Shown here: positions 43,751 to 52,324 of the stretch, one piece after another
Layout of the letters: each line of letters begins with the position of its first letter
How positions within the stretch are numbered: the first letter of the stretch is position 1
NCBI GenBank assembly: GCA_041907145.1
Contig: JAYRHW010000158.1
Span: 15,162-79,161 of the forward strand
Direction of reading: 5' to 3'
From: JAFLCA01 sp041907145
Lineage (GTDB): Bacteria; Bdellovibrionota_C; UBA2361; JAFLCA01
DNA length: 64,000 nt
Made by a program: the position numbers and the translations under genes
The notes under the pieces: generated by a model
The model's database searches: none
What the model saw: the letters and a program-made list of their open reading frames with translations, nothing else
Told to the model about the DNA's origin: nothing

Positions 43751-46087
43751 ATGAGTTGCCTCCGCCGTGTGCTGGCCGCCTTACCTGCCATCCTCCTTTG
43801 GACCTCCATCTCTCAGGCCGATATAAAAGATGCCGTATTTCGTGATTGCAAGAGCGCTCAAACTGAAATCGAAAAGCTGGCTCCCGAAAAACAAAGCAGC
43901 CTCCTTCCCTTTCTACGCGAGGTTCTAAAACTGCATCTTCCGAGCGGTCCCGATACCCTATCGCCCCTGCCAGTCAAAACTCTTCCTGGGCTTTCGGCTG
44001 GCGACGCCGAGATGCAGCATATTTGGCGTGGGTTCAGCCCTGATCGTGAGATTGCTGCCAAGCGTTGCGTGCTCGAGATTCTCAAAGGCTATGGCGCCTC
44101 AGCCGGCTCGGCCTTAGGGGAAATGCTGGAGTTTGCTACCGATCCAACGCTGAGCGACGATCTCCGAGATCTCGCCGATGGCGCCGTACTGCAAGTGGTA
44201 CGGGACTTTAGTCCAGTCGCTTCCAGGACTTCAATAGTTGAGACAGCTAGATTCGCACTCGCCGAACGAGGAGAAATTGCACAGGCGGCACTCGCTTACT
44301 TTGCGCCCAGCTCGGCGATTGATGCCGTACTTAGCGCAGTAAAGGACGACGTAACGGCGGATCAAGCCGTGTCCGTACTTGGCTGGCTTGACCCGCGCGG
44401 CCGGACATTACAGGCGGTGAGCTTGACGATCCTAAAGCCCGAAAGTCCGCCTTTCGCCCAGCGAGCGATCTACGGCTCCTTGGGGAATATGTTGTGTCCG
44501 AGTGAGGAAGCCGCAGCTGTATTGAATCACGGGTTGGATTCCGCGGTTGCCGAAGTTCAGGCATCAGCTGCGGCGGCCTTGCAACTGCTCATTGCGAGGG
44601 TACATGAGGGATCGGTATGCGCTCAGCAAGATACCGGGGTGACGGGCTCCCAACTTCTGTCTCTCCTTTTGGAGCAGTCGGAAAGTGCGACAACCTCATT
44701 GAGCCGCTTGCGGCTTGCGTTGCCACTGCTGGCTGGAAGAAATGCGCCCCGTGCAGTCGAGGAGTATCTGAAACTACTCCGTCAGGTTGAGAATTTCGAC
44801 GAAGAGCTGGTGAGGGCAGCGCTCCAGGCGCTCGGCATCCAAGTGCTCGATGGCGCGCTCCAGTACCTTAAGGACAGCACGGCACCCCATCGCGGAGTGC
44901 TCGCCTCAGCCGTTGCCTCCATCCCCGATTTGGAAGCTCGCCATTTGCATCCCTTCGTTACGTTCTTGCTTGATTCAGATGAACAGGTCCGCGCCGCTGT
45001 CCTGCAGGCCATTCGACGCATGCCTAGGGATTTCCGAACTGAACTCAAGATGCTGCCTGCTGAAAAGGGCAAGCCCGTGGGGCCGGAACGGCAGCTCGCC
45101 TTAATTGCAGCCGGATTAAGCGATGCGGCAGGGTTGAAGCAGTTCATTCCGACTCTTGGTTGTGACGCCCTTGCCGCTGTAGCCGACGACCCTCACACCT
45201 TCAAACTGCAATCGATTGAACAAGCGCTCGCTGCACGAGCCGATGAATGCAGTCAAGCTGATGCGGCATCACTTTGTCAAAGGCGCGCTTGGCTCTTCAG
45301 GATAAAAGAGCCGGGCCCCAATGCTGCCCGAAGAATCCAAGTTGCAAGCTTGTCGAGCGAGCCAAGCTGCGTGATTCGCGCACTCCGGGCATCACCGCCC
45401 ACTCAAACAATTTCCTCTCAGCGCCTCACCGAGGCCCTACTTTCAAAGACAGAAGCAAGCGCGTCCGAGCTGGTAGCAGTGCTTGAAGCCAAGCCGAAAT
45501 TGAGCGCCGAAGAACTCACGGCACTTCGACAGCTCAGCGAAAGCGCCGACGCCTCAAGAAAGGTTCGCTGTCAGGCAGGACGCCTTTACCTTTCAGGAGA
45601 GGACAGTGACGATCGCCGCAGATCAGCTCTTGAAAAAATACTAGATGATGAGAGTTTGATTTCAGGGTGCATTCGAGAACTCCCCGGCCCTGTGGTCTTT
45701 CCAATGCTGCTTGCTCATCTTGAGGACGGAAATTCGGAGAGCAAAGTCCGCGCGATAGCCCTTTTGGGGCAAGTGCGGGGCATTACAGCCGAGGCCGTCG
45801 ACAAGCTCAGGGCACTTACCAACGCCCGTGCGCCGGAGGTGCGCTACCAAGCACTAGTGGCACTGGTCAGACGTATGCCGGATTCTCCTCAGTTGGGTCA
45901 AATGCTCCTTCCTTTAGCAAACTCTCGGTTCGCCTCGCGCCTGGCCCGCGAGAGCTATCCAGCCGAGCTGCTGCGCGGCATCCGTCAGGAGCCGGAGCCG
46001 CTCAGTCCGCTGGCAGAGAATGTACGCGCCCTGCTCGTCCTTCGCGGCGAAGCAGCGCCGGCGGCTATGCCGCTTCAGAGCCCTTGA
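43751..46087 (+). CDS. Periplasmic HEAT-repeat protein
   Basis: The ATG at 43751 follows the ABC transporter stop by one base and gives a signal peptide (MSCLRRVLAALPAILLWTSI, cleaved after SQA). The remaining 755 residues are repeated amphipathic helix pairs of HEAT/Armadillo type, for instance EVQASAAAALQLLIARV, DEQVRAAVLQAIRRMPRD and APEVRYQALVALVRRMP. Such solenoids bind proteins or lipids. Coupling to the YddA-like ABC transporter suggests a periplasmic partner in the same export process. Its 3' end overlaps the end of the convergent ABC gene by 23 bases. Confidence 0.82.
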   Translation: MSCLRRVLAALPAILLWTSISQADIKDAVFRDCKSAQTEIEKLAPEKQSSLLPFLREVLKLHLPSGPDTLSPLPVKTLPGLSAGDAEMQHIWRGFSPDREIAAKRCVLEILKGYGASAGSALGEMLEFATDPTLSDDLRDLADGAVLQVVRDFSPVASRTSIVETARFALAERGEIAQAALAYFAPSSAIDAVLSAVKDDVTADQAVSVLGWLDPRGRTLQAVSLTILKPESPPFAQRAIYGSLGNMLCPSEEAAAVLNHGLDSAVAEVQASAAAALQLLIARVHEGSVCAQQDTGVTGSQLLSLLLEQSESATTSLSRLRLALPLLAGRNAPRAVEEYLKLLRQVENFDEELVRAALQALGIQVLDGALQYLKDSTAPHRGVLASAVASIPDLEARHLHPFVTFLLDSDEQVRAAVLQAIRRMPRDFRTELKMLPAEKGKPVGPERQLALIAAGLSDAAGLKQFIPTLGCDALAAVADDPHTFKLQSIEQALAARADECSQADAASLCQRRAWLFRIKEPGPNAARRIQVASLSSEPSCVIRALRASPPTQTISSQRLTEALLSKTEASASELVAVLEAKPKLSAEELTALRQLSESADASRKVRCQAGRLYLSGEDSDDRRRSALEKILDDESLISGCIRELPGPVVFPMLLAHLEDGNSESKVRAIALLGQVRGITAEAVDKLRALTNARAPEVRYQALVALVRRMPDSPQLGQMLLPLANSRFASRLARESYPAELLRGIRQEPEPLSPLAENVRALLVLRGEAAPAAMPLQSP

Positions 46088-47852
46088 AGACTTTGGATTC
46101 GTAATCCCTCCAGGCCTGGGAAAATAGCCCCTGGCGCTCGATGAGCTCAGCGAATGTTCCAACTTCTTCGACTTTTCCGCGCCGGACAAACACGATGGTA
46201 TCGAATAGCGGCACTAACGCGAGACGGTGACAGGCTGTAATAATGGTGCGGTCGGTAAAGTGATGCAGCAGGCCGTAAAAAATCTGCTTCTCGGTCATCG
46301 GATCAAGACTAGAGGTGGGTTCGTCAAGTAGCAGCAAGGATCTCCCCTTCGCTCGCAGCAGGCCGCGAGCGAGCGCTACGCGTTGTTTCTCCCCAACTGA
46401 CAGGTTCATTCCACTTTCTGCTAGATAGGAATCCCATCCCTGGGGGAGTTTTGCCAGCACACCATCTATCTTGCACAGTGAGACGAAGAAGCTCATTTCC
46501 TGCTGGCTGAAGGTCTCGCCCATCGTCAGATTATAGCGGGCTGTTTCCGAAAAAATCTCCGGCTCCTGGGGAACTATTAAAACCGAGGAGGTTATCTCCT
46601 CGAGCGCAAGCCGATCCTTACCATCGACTATCAAATCGCAGCGCTCCGGAATCAGCAGGCCGCCCATTATCTTCAGAAGGGTAGATTTCCCTCCACCGCT
46701 CGGACCAACCAGCGCAATCTTGGCTCCGTGCTTGATTTCCAGGTTGAATGCCTCGATTCCTTCAGCCCCAGCACGAGAATATGTGAAGTTCAAATTTCTT
46801 ATTTCCAGCGTCTTCCAATTTCCGGCCAGCCTTCCGCTCGGAGGAGTCGGGGTAAGCGAAGCCGATTCCCTGAAGATACTCGTGGCATCCTCATAGGCAG
46901 TCGCGGACTCCAGCATGCCGCTGTAATAGGCAGTAAAGGATCCAATAGCCTGAAAAATGCGATCCAAATAGTTCAGAAGCACGTACACCTGAGCGATATC
47001 GAAGGCCCCTTGAAGTTCGCGGTGATGAGAGAAGTATATGAGGAGTGAAGTGCCGATGACGAACGTGTAGCCAACGCCGACCGAGCCCCATTTCAGCTCG
47101 CTAAATCCAATGATGCGGCGATTGAGCTTGCGCCCGTCGTCACGCTGCCGCTTGAGATAGTCGATCGAGTTTGCTTCGAGGTTAAGGGATTTTACCGTTA
47201 TGATGTTATACAGGTAATCGACGCAAATTCGATTGAGACGATCGATGAACGAGTTGTTTGCGCGAATGCTCTGCACCAAGCGTCGATTAAAGAGAACCAT
47301 GAATAGGATAGTGACCACTCCCATGCTGGCCACATTTATCGCGACCCAAAAATCTAAGGCAAAGATGGCGATACTGGCGAAAACCAGCTTCACCATGCCC
47401 TCGATTATTTGCCAAACATAGGTGCCGATAGTGGTGTCGATGGCTCCTGCTGAGCGATGAAGCCGGCTTAGATTCTCGCCGCTGTGGTGGTCTACATGCC
47501 AACTTAGGGGGAACCTAAGCAAGGTCGAGAAGACCTTCTCCAGCGTCTCCATGCGTCCTTCGTAGGAGACAGTTTGTTGAAAGTAGCGGCCGAGATGGTG
47601 ACAGGCATTATAGAGTAATCTGAGGCCGATGTACGCACCCAGCCCTAAGTAGGCACCGGAAAACGCATCTTCGGTAAAACCCTGCTTAACAAAAACACCG
47701 AGGGTGTACCCGATTGCCCAAGGCGAAAGCAAATCAATCGTATAGCCAAAAACAAACAGAGAGGCGAACAGGAAGAATCGTCCTCGAACTCCCTCCGTGG
47801 CATCCCAAGCTCCCCGGATTAGGCCTCGTATTGAATTTGGACTCGATGTCAT
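46065..47852 (-). CDS. ABC exporter, MsbA/ABCB-type
   Basis: The 595-residue half-transporter has a six-helix ABC_membrane domain (FFLFASLFVFGYTIDLL onwards) and an ATPase domain with Walker A GPSGGGKSTLLKIMGG, Q-loop VPQEPEIF, signature LSVGEKQRVALARGLLR, Walker B LLLLDEPTSSLD and H-loop ITACHRLAL. It would form a homodimer that exports lipids, lipid-linked sugars or drugs. Substrate not determined. Unlike the YddA-like transporter nearby, its H-loop His is intact. Confidence 0.9.
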   Translation of the reverse strand: MTSSPNSIRGLIRGAWDATEGVRGRFFLFASLFVFGYTIDLLSPWAIGYTLGVFVKQGFTEDAFSGAYLGLGAYIGLRLLYNACHHLGRYFQQTVSYEGRMETLEKVFSTLLRFPLSWHVDHHSGENLSRLHRSAGAIDTTIGTYVWQIIEGMVKLVFASIAIFALDFWVAINVASMGVVTILFMVLFNRRLVQSIRANNSFIDRLNRICVDYLYNIITVKSLNLEANSIDYLKRQRDDGRKLNRRIIGFSELKWGSVGVGYTFVIGTSLLIYFSHHRELQGAFDIAQVYVLLNYLDRIFQAIGSFTAYYSGMLESATAYEDATSIFRESASLTPTPPSGRLAGNWKTLEIRNLNFTYSRAGAEGIEAFNLEIKHGAKIALVGPSGGGKSTLLKIMGGLLIPERCDLIVDGKDRLALEEITSSVLIVPQEPEIFSETARYNLTMGETFSQQEMSFFVSLCKIDGVLAKLPQGWDSYLAESGMNLSVGEKQRVALARGLLRAKGRSLLLLDEPTSSLDPMTEKQIFYGLLHHFTDRTIITACHRLALVPLFDTIVFVRRGKVEEVGTFAELIERQGLFSQAWRDYESKVFKGSEAA

Positions 47853-48004
47853 AACTGTCCGGCACTATAGCCTGTCAGGAATGAGCCGTCATCCGGGCTG
47901 AAGGAGCGGCCTTAGAGCGAACAGGACTTCGCCTAGCCACCCTGGCGCAATCCTCCCAATCTGCGATGGTAATATCGGGAGCTCGCCGACAGTGACTCTA
48001 GAAT

Positions 48005-48346
48005 CTATTTCTTTGCCTTCGAGGTGCAGCGCGCGGCATCGAGCTCTTCGTCGCTTAGGCCAAGAGTTTCCTCTTCGTTGACCTTCACAAACTCCTGGTA
48101 CTGTTCAGGAACACCAGAGTCCTCATAAATAGCTTCCACCGGACATTCAGTTTCACAGGCCCCGCAGTTAATGCATTCATCAGGATGAATCATCAGCATC
48201 CCTTCCTCGCCGTCCGGGGAAAGCCCCACGGCGTACTTGTCGTTATATTTCTTCTTTTTGATGTTGTAGAAACAATCGACCGGGCAAACCTCGACGCAGG
48301 AACGATCCTTGGTTCCGATACAGGGCTTGGTAACTACGTATGCCAT
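48005..48346 (-). CDS. fdxA: 7Fe-8S ferredoxin (FdxA type)
   Basis: The 113-residue protein begins MAYVVTKPCIGTKDRSC, with Cys9, Cys17, Cys21 and Cys25 arranged as in Azotobacter ferredoxin I (one 3Fe-4S and one 4Fe-4S cluster), and the second set ECINCGACETECPVEAIY. It is a cytoplasmic low-potential electron carrier. GAGGAG lies upstream of the ATG. No obvious redox partner gene adjoins it. A minus-strand terminator-like hairpin stands about 130 bases upstream of its start. Confidence 0.95.
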   Translation of the reverse strand: MAYVVTKPCIGTKDRSCVEVCPVDCFYNIKKKKYNDKYAVGLSPDGEEGMLMIHPDECINCGACETECPVEAIYEDSGVPEQYQEFVKVNEEETLGLSDEELDAARCTSKAKK

Positions 48347-48476
48347 GAGATAGGGGCTCCTCGATAACGGTAGAACTCTTGAGCTCTACGATTTTCTGAG
48401 GTTTCTTGAACGATTGCAATACGCTGAAGGCCTATTTGGGCGGCGGGTTTAGCGGATTTTTGCCGAGTATCTAGAT

Positions 48477-48646
48477 AAAAAAAGGGACGGTTCAATTTTA
48501 CTTGAACCGCCCCCTACTCGCAGAAAGGATGGTGTCATGCCTAGTACCTAAGGTATCGGCCTTCTGGAAACTTCTTTAATATTTCAGCGCTAATTTTCGA
48601 TGTGTTTTTTAGCTAATATTTTCAACGAGTTATCATAATTGATGTG
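48477..48646 (-). ncRNA. Candidate small RNA between own promoter and terminator
   Basis: On the minus strand a perfect -10 TATAAT (48653-48658) with a partial -35 CTGGAA 16 bases away (48675-48680) predicts a start near 48646. About 130 bases further a 12-bp stem (48502-48513 with 48484-48495) and seven U residues (48483-48477) form a strong terminator. The only imperfect pair is G-U on the minus-strand RNA but A-C on the plus, so the minus RNA is the functional one. No reading frame of note lies between. Boundaries are estimated. It could instead be an attenuated fdxA leader. Confidence 0.55.
48484..48513 (-). terminator. Rho-independent terminator, minus strand
   Basis: The 12-bp stem with a six-base loop is followed, in minus-strand direction, by seven T residues. 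It ends the candidate small RNA and lies upstream of fdxA. No minus-strand protein gene ends near it. Confidence 0.75.
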
Positions 48647-48704
48647 AAGCTGATTATAGCGCGTATCACTGAAATTCCAGCGTAGAACACCCTCTGTGCA
48701 GAGA

Positions 48705-48733
48705 ATGACAAGTTGAAGAATAGTCTGTATAAA
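48705..48733 (+). promoter_or_regulatory. Sigma-70-type promoter of tRNA-Cys
   Basis: ATGACA (48705-48710) and TATAAA (48728-48733) are separated by exactly 17 bases. The predicted start falls near 48740, about ten bases before the mature tRNA. Confidence 0.65.
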
Positions 48734-48750
48734 ATTGGTTCCCTTCGGGT

Positions 48751-48826
48751 GGCCCGATAGCCAAGTTGGCTAAGGCAACGGTTTGCAAAACCGTCATCGC
48801 CGGTTCGAATCCGGCTCGGGCCTCCA
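48751..48826 (+). tRNA. tRNA-Cys (GCA)
   Basis: A complete cloverleaf can be drawn. The acceptor stem GGCCCGA pairs with TCGGGCC, discriminator T, and the CCA end is encoded. The anticodon stem ACGGT/ACCGT closes the loop TTGCAAA with anticodon GCA. The T arm has GGTTCGAATCC. U73 and GCA are the identity elements of cysteine tRNA. Confidence 0.97.
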
Positions 48827-49027
48827 GTTTCTCCTCTAAGACGGGACGATCCTATTTTTGACTGCAAAGCCCTTTCTCCTTCAGCATCAGCTATTAGATC
48901 AATCATGGCATACTTTTCCAAGAAGCATGCTTCCCTCATCTAGCTTAAATCCGCACAATATCAGGACGTCCATTTTGGCGTAGTGCTGTGAGGAGCTTAA
49001 AAAGCCAACGGGAGGAATCAAGGCCAG

Positions 49028-49336
49028 GTGTTTAGTGACGGCTCCGGAACCCTAAATCCAGCAGGATGGCTTGTTGATCTGGTAATGGCTGGTTTGCCAT
49101 TTTTTATCTCCGTTTTTTGTAGCCGATGGGCGCTCGTTCAGTACGCTCGATCGCGGAGCATCCCTGCTAAGGCGCGAGGGTTTCTCGCCTTATTGGCCGT
49201 CGATGTCGCCTGTGCTGTCTTGCAGATATACCTATATGCAACTTTGTGGCTATTTGCCGTCGCGTACATTTGGCTGATCGGACTTGGAGTCTGGGTCTTG
49301 ACGACGATTGTTAAGCAGGCGAACTGCGCAAAATAA
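49028..49336 (+). CDS. Small hypothetical membrane protein
   Basis: The frame starts with a GTG at 49028; GGGAGG lies a little far upstream (13 bases). The 102-residue product has two or three hydrophobic segments (LVMAGLPFFISVFC and LLAVDVACAVLQIYLYATLW, then FAVAYIWLIGLGVWVL) separated by a basic loop. This pattern is typical of small inner-membrane proteins. No family recognised. An internal ATG at 49085 could be the real start. Confidence 0.5.
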   Translation: MFSDGSGTLNPAGWLVDLVMAGLPFFISVFCSRWALVQYARSRSIPAKARGFLALLAVDVACAVLQIYLYATLWLFAVAYIWLIGLGVWVLTTIVKQANCAK

Positions 49337-49471
49337 GCGCGCCTTTACCTAGTTGCGTCAAGCATACATCGCCACACCTCAGCACCTGAGTAAGCTATCA
49401 ATATCCCACCAATCCCAGGATCAGTCAGCGAACGAGCCTACTTACTTTAAGCTCGAAGTTTAGCCGCCTGG

Positions 49472-49732
49472 TTAGGGCTTTGAAAAGATCTGGCCTCCCG
49501 TGGTAATGCCGTCGATGATATTCTTTCATATTGCCAAGCCTAATCTGTGGCCGAGCTTTTGGTCACGATCGTGAGCTTGAGCGAACTTATTGAAAAACGT
49601 GGGAATCTTCTCCACAGGAATTGGCGGTCCTCGGTTCGGGATTTCGATGGATACCCACCCATCACCCCGGCGACAAACACGGCACACGATTGTGGAATGA
49701 CTTCCGCTTTCTTCTCTATCTGAACTCTGTAT
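49472..49732 (-). pseudogene. Histidine-kinase ATPase-domain remnant
   Basis: On the minus strand the frame between TAG 49733-49735 and TGA 49526-49528 encodes 68 residues with the C-terminal boxes of a sensor kinase: VSIEIPNRGPPIPVEKIP (G1, DxGxGIP-like), TFFNKFAQ (F box) and GHRLGLAI (G2, GTGLGLAI-like). Directly after the in-frame TGA the same frame continues KNIIDGITTGGQIFSKP, which fits the next kinase strand and helix. No start codon, phosphoacceptor His or intact N box remains. This is a decayed fragment; no matching response regulator adjoins it. The rest of the 49337-49782 intergenic region shows nothing else. Confidence 0.7.
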
Positions 49733-49782
49733 CTAAATTTGACTGAGGCAGGCCAAGATTTTGACTCTCGATATCTCCCAGT

Positions 49783-50277
49783 CTATCGATCGAAGTCAAT
49801 CCCATCGGCAGGGATCAGAGACAAAAACAGCACGTCGTGGTCGTGGGGAATGTAATCCGATGGATCTGTGGACGACCAATTGGTAAAGGCGACGAAATAC
49901 TCTGCACCGTGATACTGCACGAAGAGGGCCTCGGCCACTGTTGTGTCCCGCAGTTGGTCGATGATTTCGCCTGGAATCGTTTCATCTTCGGTCCAAGCAA
50001 GCACGGGGAGGCTGCGGTCGGGGACGCAACCAAAGTAAAAATTTCTCAGCGCGTCGTCGGGAGACCCACCAAAAGCCTCCTCCCACTCTCGACCACTGCT
50101 CTCGACGATGCTGCTAAAGGGGACCTTCGTATCCGATTCCCTCGAATAGCATTTCGGATACTGATCGATGAATTCCGCCGAACGATCGCCCAGAAGCTTT
50201 GCTGACAATTCGACTGAGGCGCCGAGATCGGCAATTGCGGACAAACGAGGGTGTGGATTGCGGCGATCTTGACTCAT
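49783..50277 (-). CDS. Hypothetical protein
   Basis: The 164-residue product has no signal peptide or membrane segment. It contains a mixed alpha/beta pattern rich in Asp, with ALFVQYHGAEYFVAFTNW and HDHDVLFLSLIPADG near the C-terminus and PVLAWTEDETIPGEI in the middle. I recognise no family; SUKH/Smi1-like immunity proteins have a loosely similar acidic composition but no motif matches well. It is followed on the same strand by a dead kinase fragment and preceded by the ankyrin gene. Confidence 0.6.
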   Translation of the reverse strand: MSQDRRNPHPRLSAIADLGASVELSAKLLGDRSAEFIDQYPKCYSRESDTKVPFSSIVESSGREWEEAFGGSPDDALRNFYFGCVPDRSLPVLAWTEDETIPGEIIDQLRDTTVAEALFVQYHGAEYFVAFTNWSSTDPSDYIPHDHDVLFLSLIPADGIDFDR

Positions 50278-50328
50278 ACATCAGGGCTAGCCTGCCACAC
50301 TTAAGCAGCAGGCTCCGGGGGACTAGAT

Positions 50329-51543
50329 TTATACTCCATACTTCTTTCGCAGACGCTCGAGCAGGTTGCAAGCTTCGGCGGGATTTTCCGTCAACAGCTT
50401 CCCGTAATCCACGGTATCATCATTGAACGTGCGGAAAATATTAGAGTCCATTTTCCCAGCATCGACCTGAGCTTGAAGCAGCGCATGGATCTCCATTTGC
50501 TTCTTAGCAGCATCAACGATAGTGCACGTTGTCCCGCCGGAGGTCACCGCTTCGATGGCGTAGGTCTTGGGTTGCTCAGCAGCCGCTACACCTCCACCGA
50601 CTTGCTTCTCGATTAGTGCCTTAATTTCTGTCTGTCCATATTGTTCAGCAAGCTGGAGCGGTGCTACGCCGTCCTTGCCGGCCTTGCGAGGATCTGCGCC
50701 ATTCTCGAGCAAAACTTTTACCACGTCAGCGTTACCATCCCTAATCGCTTGCAACAGCGGCGACCCGTCATACTCTAGCTCTTTGTTGGGATCGGCTTTG
50801 GCTTTGAGCAATCGTCCCAAAAGATCGGCGTTACTGAGAACCTCTTGAATTGGAAGTTTTCCGCTGGAAGTCGGAGCATTGGGATCAGCTCCAGCATCAA
50901 GCAGGGCCTGCGTCAGTTTAGCGTTCTCCTGATTCAAGGCGTAGACGAGTGGGGTATAGGCCGCGTTAGAGAGATTTAATTCCGCGCCTGCTTTGGCGAG
51001 AATCTTAATCATATCGACCGCCGTCTCTCCTCCGAATTGCACCGTCTCAAGGACTAACGAATTATCTTCGGGTAACTTCTTCTTTACATCTGCCCCAGCA
51101 TCGATAAGCGCCTGTAGAATCTCGGGCTTCTGGCTGCCAATGGCCATGAGTAAACAGGTTTTTCCATCCTTGGCTACAGCATTTGGATCTGCCTTTGCTT
51201 CAAGCAGCACCTTGACGATTTCTGGGAACTGCATATCAATCGCGCGCATAAGCGGAGTATGTCCAATTCCCTCGTCAGCTAGATTGGGATTAGCTCCACC
51301 TTTGAGTAGCGCCTTCACAATATCAACATTGCCGGCCTGAGCGACCCAACCCAGCACCGGGCGCCCCTGTTCGAGATAGTTGGGGTTAGCACCTTTGGCG
51401 AGCAAGCCTTGAACTGCTGGGAGCTCCTGGGAAAGCGCAGCAAAGTAGAGGTCTTTATCAAGATCGTTTGGCGCAGCATAGACGGGATAAATGGCGGTAA
51501 GCACCGCAAGCACCGCCAGAGTCAATATCCGTTTAGCGTTCAT
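50329..51543 (-). CDS. Exported ankyrin-repeat protein
   Basis: Preceded by AGGA, the 404-residue protein starts with a signal peptide (LTLAVLAVLTAIYPVYA). About nine ankyrin repeats fill residues 30-310: NVDIVKALLKGGANPNLADE, FPEIVKVLLEAKADPNAVAK, KPEILQALIDAGADVKKKL, NADVVKVLLENGADPRKAGK and others. A C-terminal domain of about 90 residues has two Cys. Periplasmic ankyrin proteins often act as binding scaffolds or protect redox enzymes; no such partner is nearby. Confidence 0.9.
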   Translation of the reverse strand: MNAKRILTLAVLAVLTAIYPVYAAPNDLDKDLYFAALSQELPAVQGLLAKGANPNYLEQGRPVLGWVAQAGNVDIVKALLKGGANPNLADEGIGHTPLMRAIDMQFPEIVKVLLEAKADPNAVAKDGKTCLLMAIGSQKPEILQALIDAGADVKKKLPEDNSLVLETVQFGGETAVDMIKILAKAGAELNLSNAAYTPLVYALNQENAKLTQALLDAGADPNAPTSSGKLPIQEVLSNADLLGRLLKAKADPNKELEYDGSPLLQAIRDGNADVVKVLLENGADPRKAGKDGVAPLQLAEQYGQTEIKALIEKQVGGGVAAAEQPKTYAIEAVTSGGTTCTIVDAAKKQMEIHALLQAQVDAGKMDSNIFRTFNDDTVDYGKLLTENPAEACNLLERLRKKYGV

Positions 51544-51766
51544 TCAAAAATCCTAGGTTAATGTAAAGCGGGCATGTCAAGGCAGTTTGCTGCCAGGAGC
51601 GCCGGTTTTCAAGTAGAAATTCTCCAATTCCCCAGCCCACTTGGAACTTCGTTGTTTATTTTCGCCGTTTTGCGCATTAGCATTCCACCGCACACCAAAT
51701 TTATAAATTTTATGCTGAGGGCCTGTCCAGCCCTCTATGGGTCCGCGACGATTACCCAGGAGAACT

Positions 51767-52285
51767 ATGCCTACTATTCAGGAATGCGAGGTTAGATGTT
51801 GGATATGTGAAGCGAGGTATTGGACGCATAGAGTCCTGAGTTGTAATTCTTTTATGCGTCCCCCTCCCTCCCCTCGTTGCCCTGACTGCGGGGCTTCCCC
51901 CCGCTTCTCAAATCACGTGGAGCCTTACCAGGCCGCGGAACTTTTCGCCTTACTCGTACAGGGAGCCACGCCGGCGAGCATAGCTTCGGAAATCGAACTT
52001 GAGGTATACGAGAAGGAGCCACTTGTCGACTGCCTTGACTCTTTTAGGGAGATGAGAAACGAGCGTCTCAGCAAAATTCGCAAGGGCTTTAATGGAAAGG
52101 TGCCCGAGGCCGTTCGCCCTGGCACTAAGATGTTCTACGATGACGCGCTGTTTGCCAGCACCCTGAAGCAAATCGAACAACTTGTACTTGAGCGCATCTC
52201 GGCCCGCAGGCGACAAACGCTCATTCCTGAAACCCTGCATTCCCGAGCACATCCTTCAGAGCTTCCACAAAATCTCCGCGTTTGA
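51767..52285 (+). CDS. Hypothetical protein with N-terminal zinc-ribbon-like motif
   Basis: ATG 51767 follows AGGAGA at ideal spacing, better than the ATG at 51737. The first 45 residues carry CWIC, a single Cys (VLSCNSF) and CPDCG, arranged like a small zinc ribbon. The rest is helical and charged (ALFASTLKQIEQLVLERISA). No signal peptide. It is probably a cytoplasmic nucleic-acid or protein-binding factor, by the ribbon alone. Family not recognised. Confidence 0.65.
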   Translation: MPTIQECEVRCWICEARYWTHRVLSCNSFMRPPPSPRCPDCGASPRFSNHVEPYQAAELFALLVQGATPASIASEIELEVYEKEPLVDCLDSFREMRNERLSKIRKGFNGKVPEAVRPGTKMFYDDALFASTLKQIEQLVLERISARRRQTLIPETLHSRAHPSELPQNLRV

Positions 52286-52324
52286 TGGGGCGGTTCTAGG
52301 AACTAGGCGCCGTACTTCGCAGTG

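Noticed and set aside
48484..48513. Reading the hairpin as a plus-strand terminator
   Set aside because: On the plus strand one pair becomes A-C and no T-run follows; the minus-strand orientation is correct.
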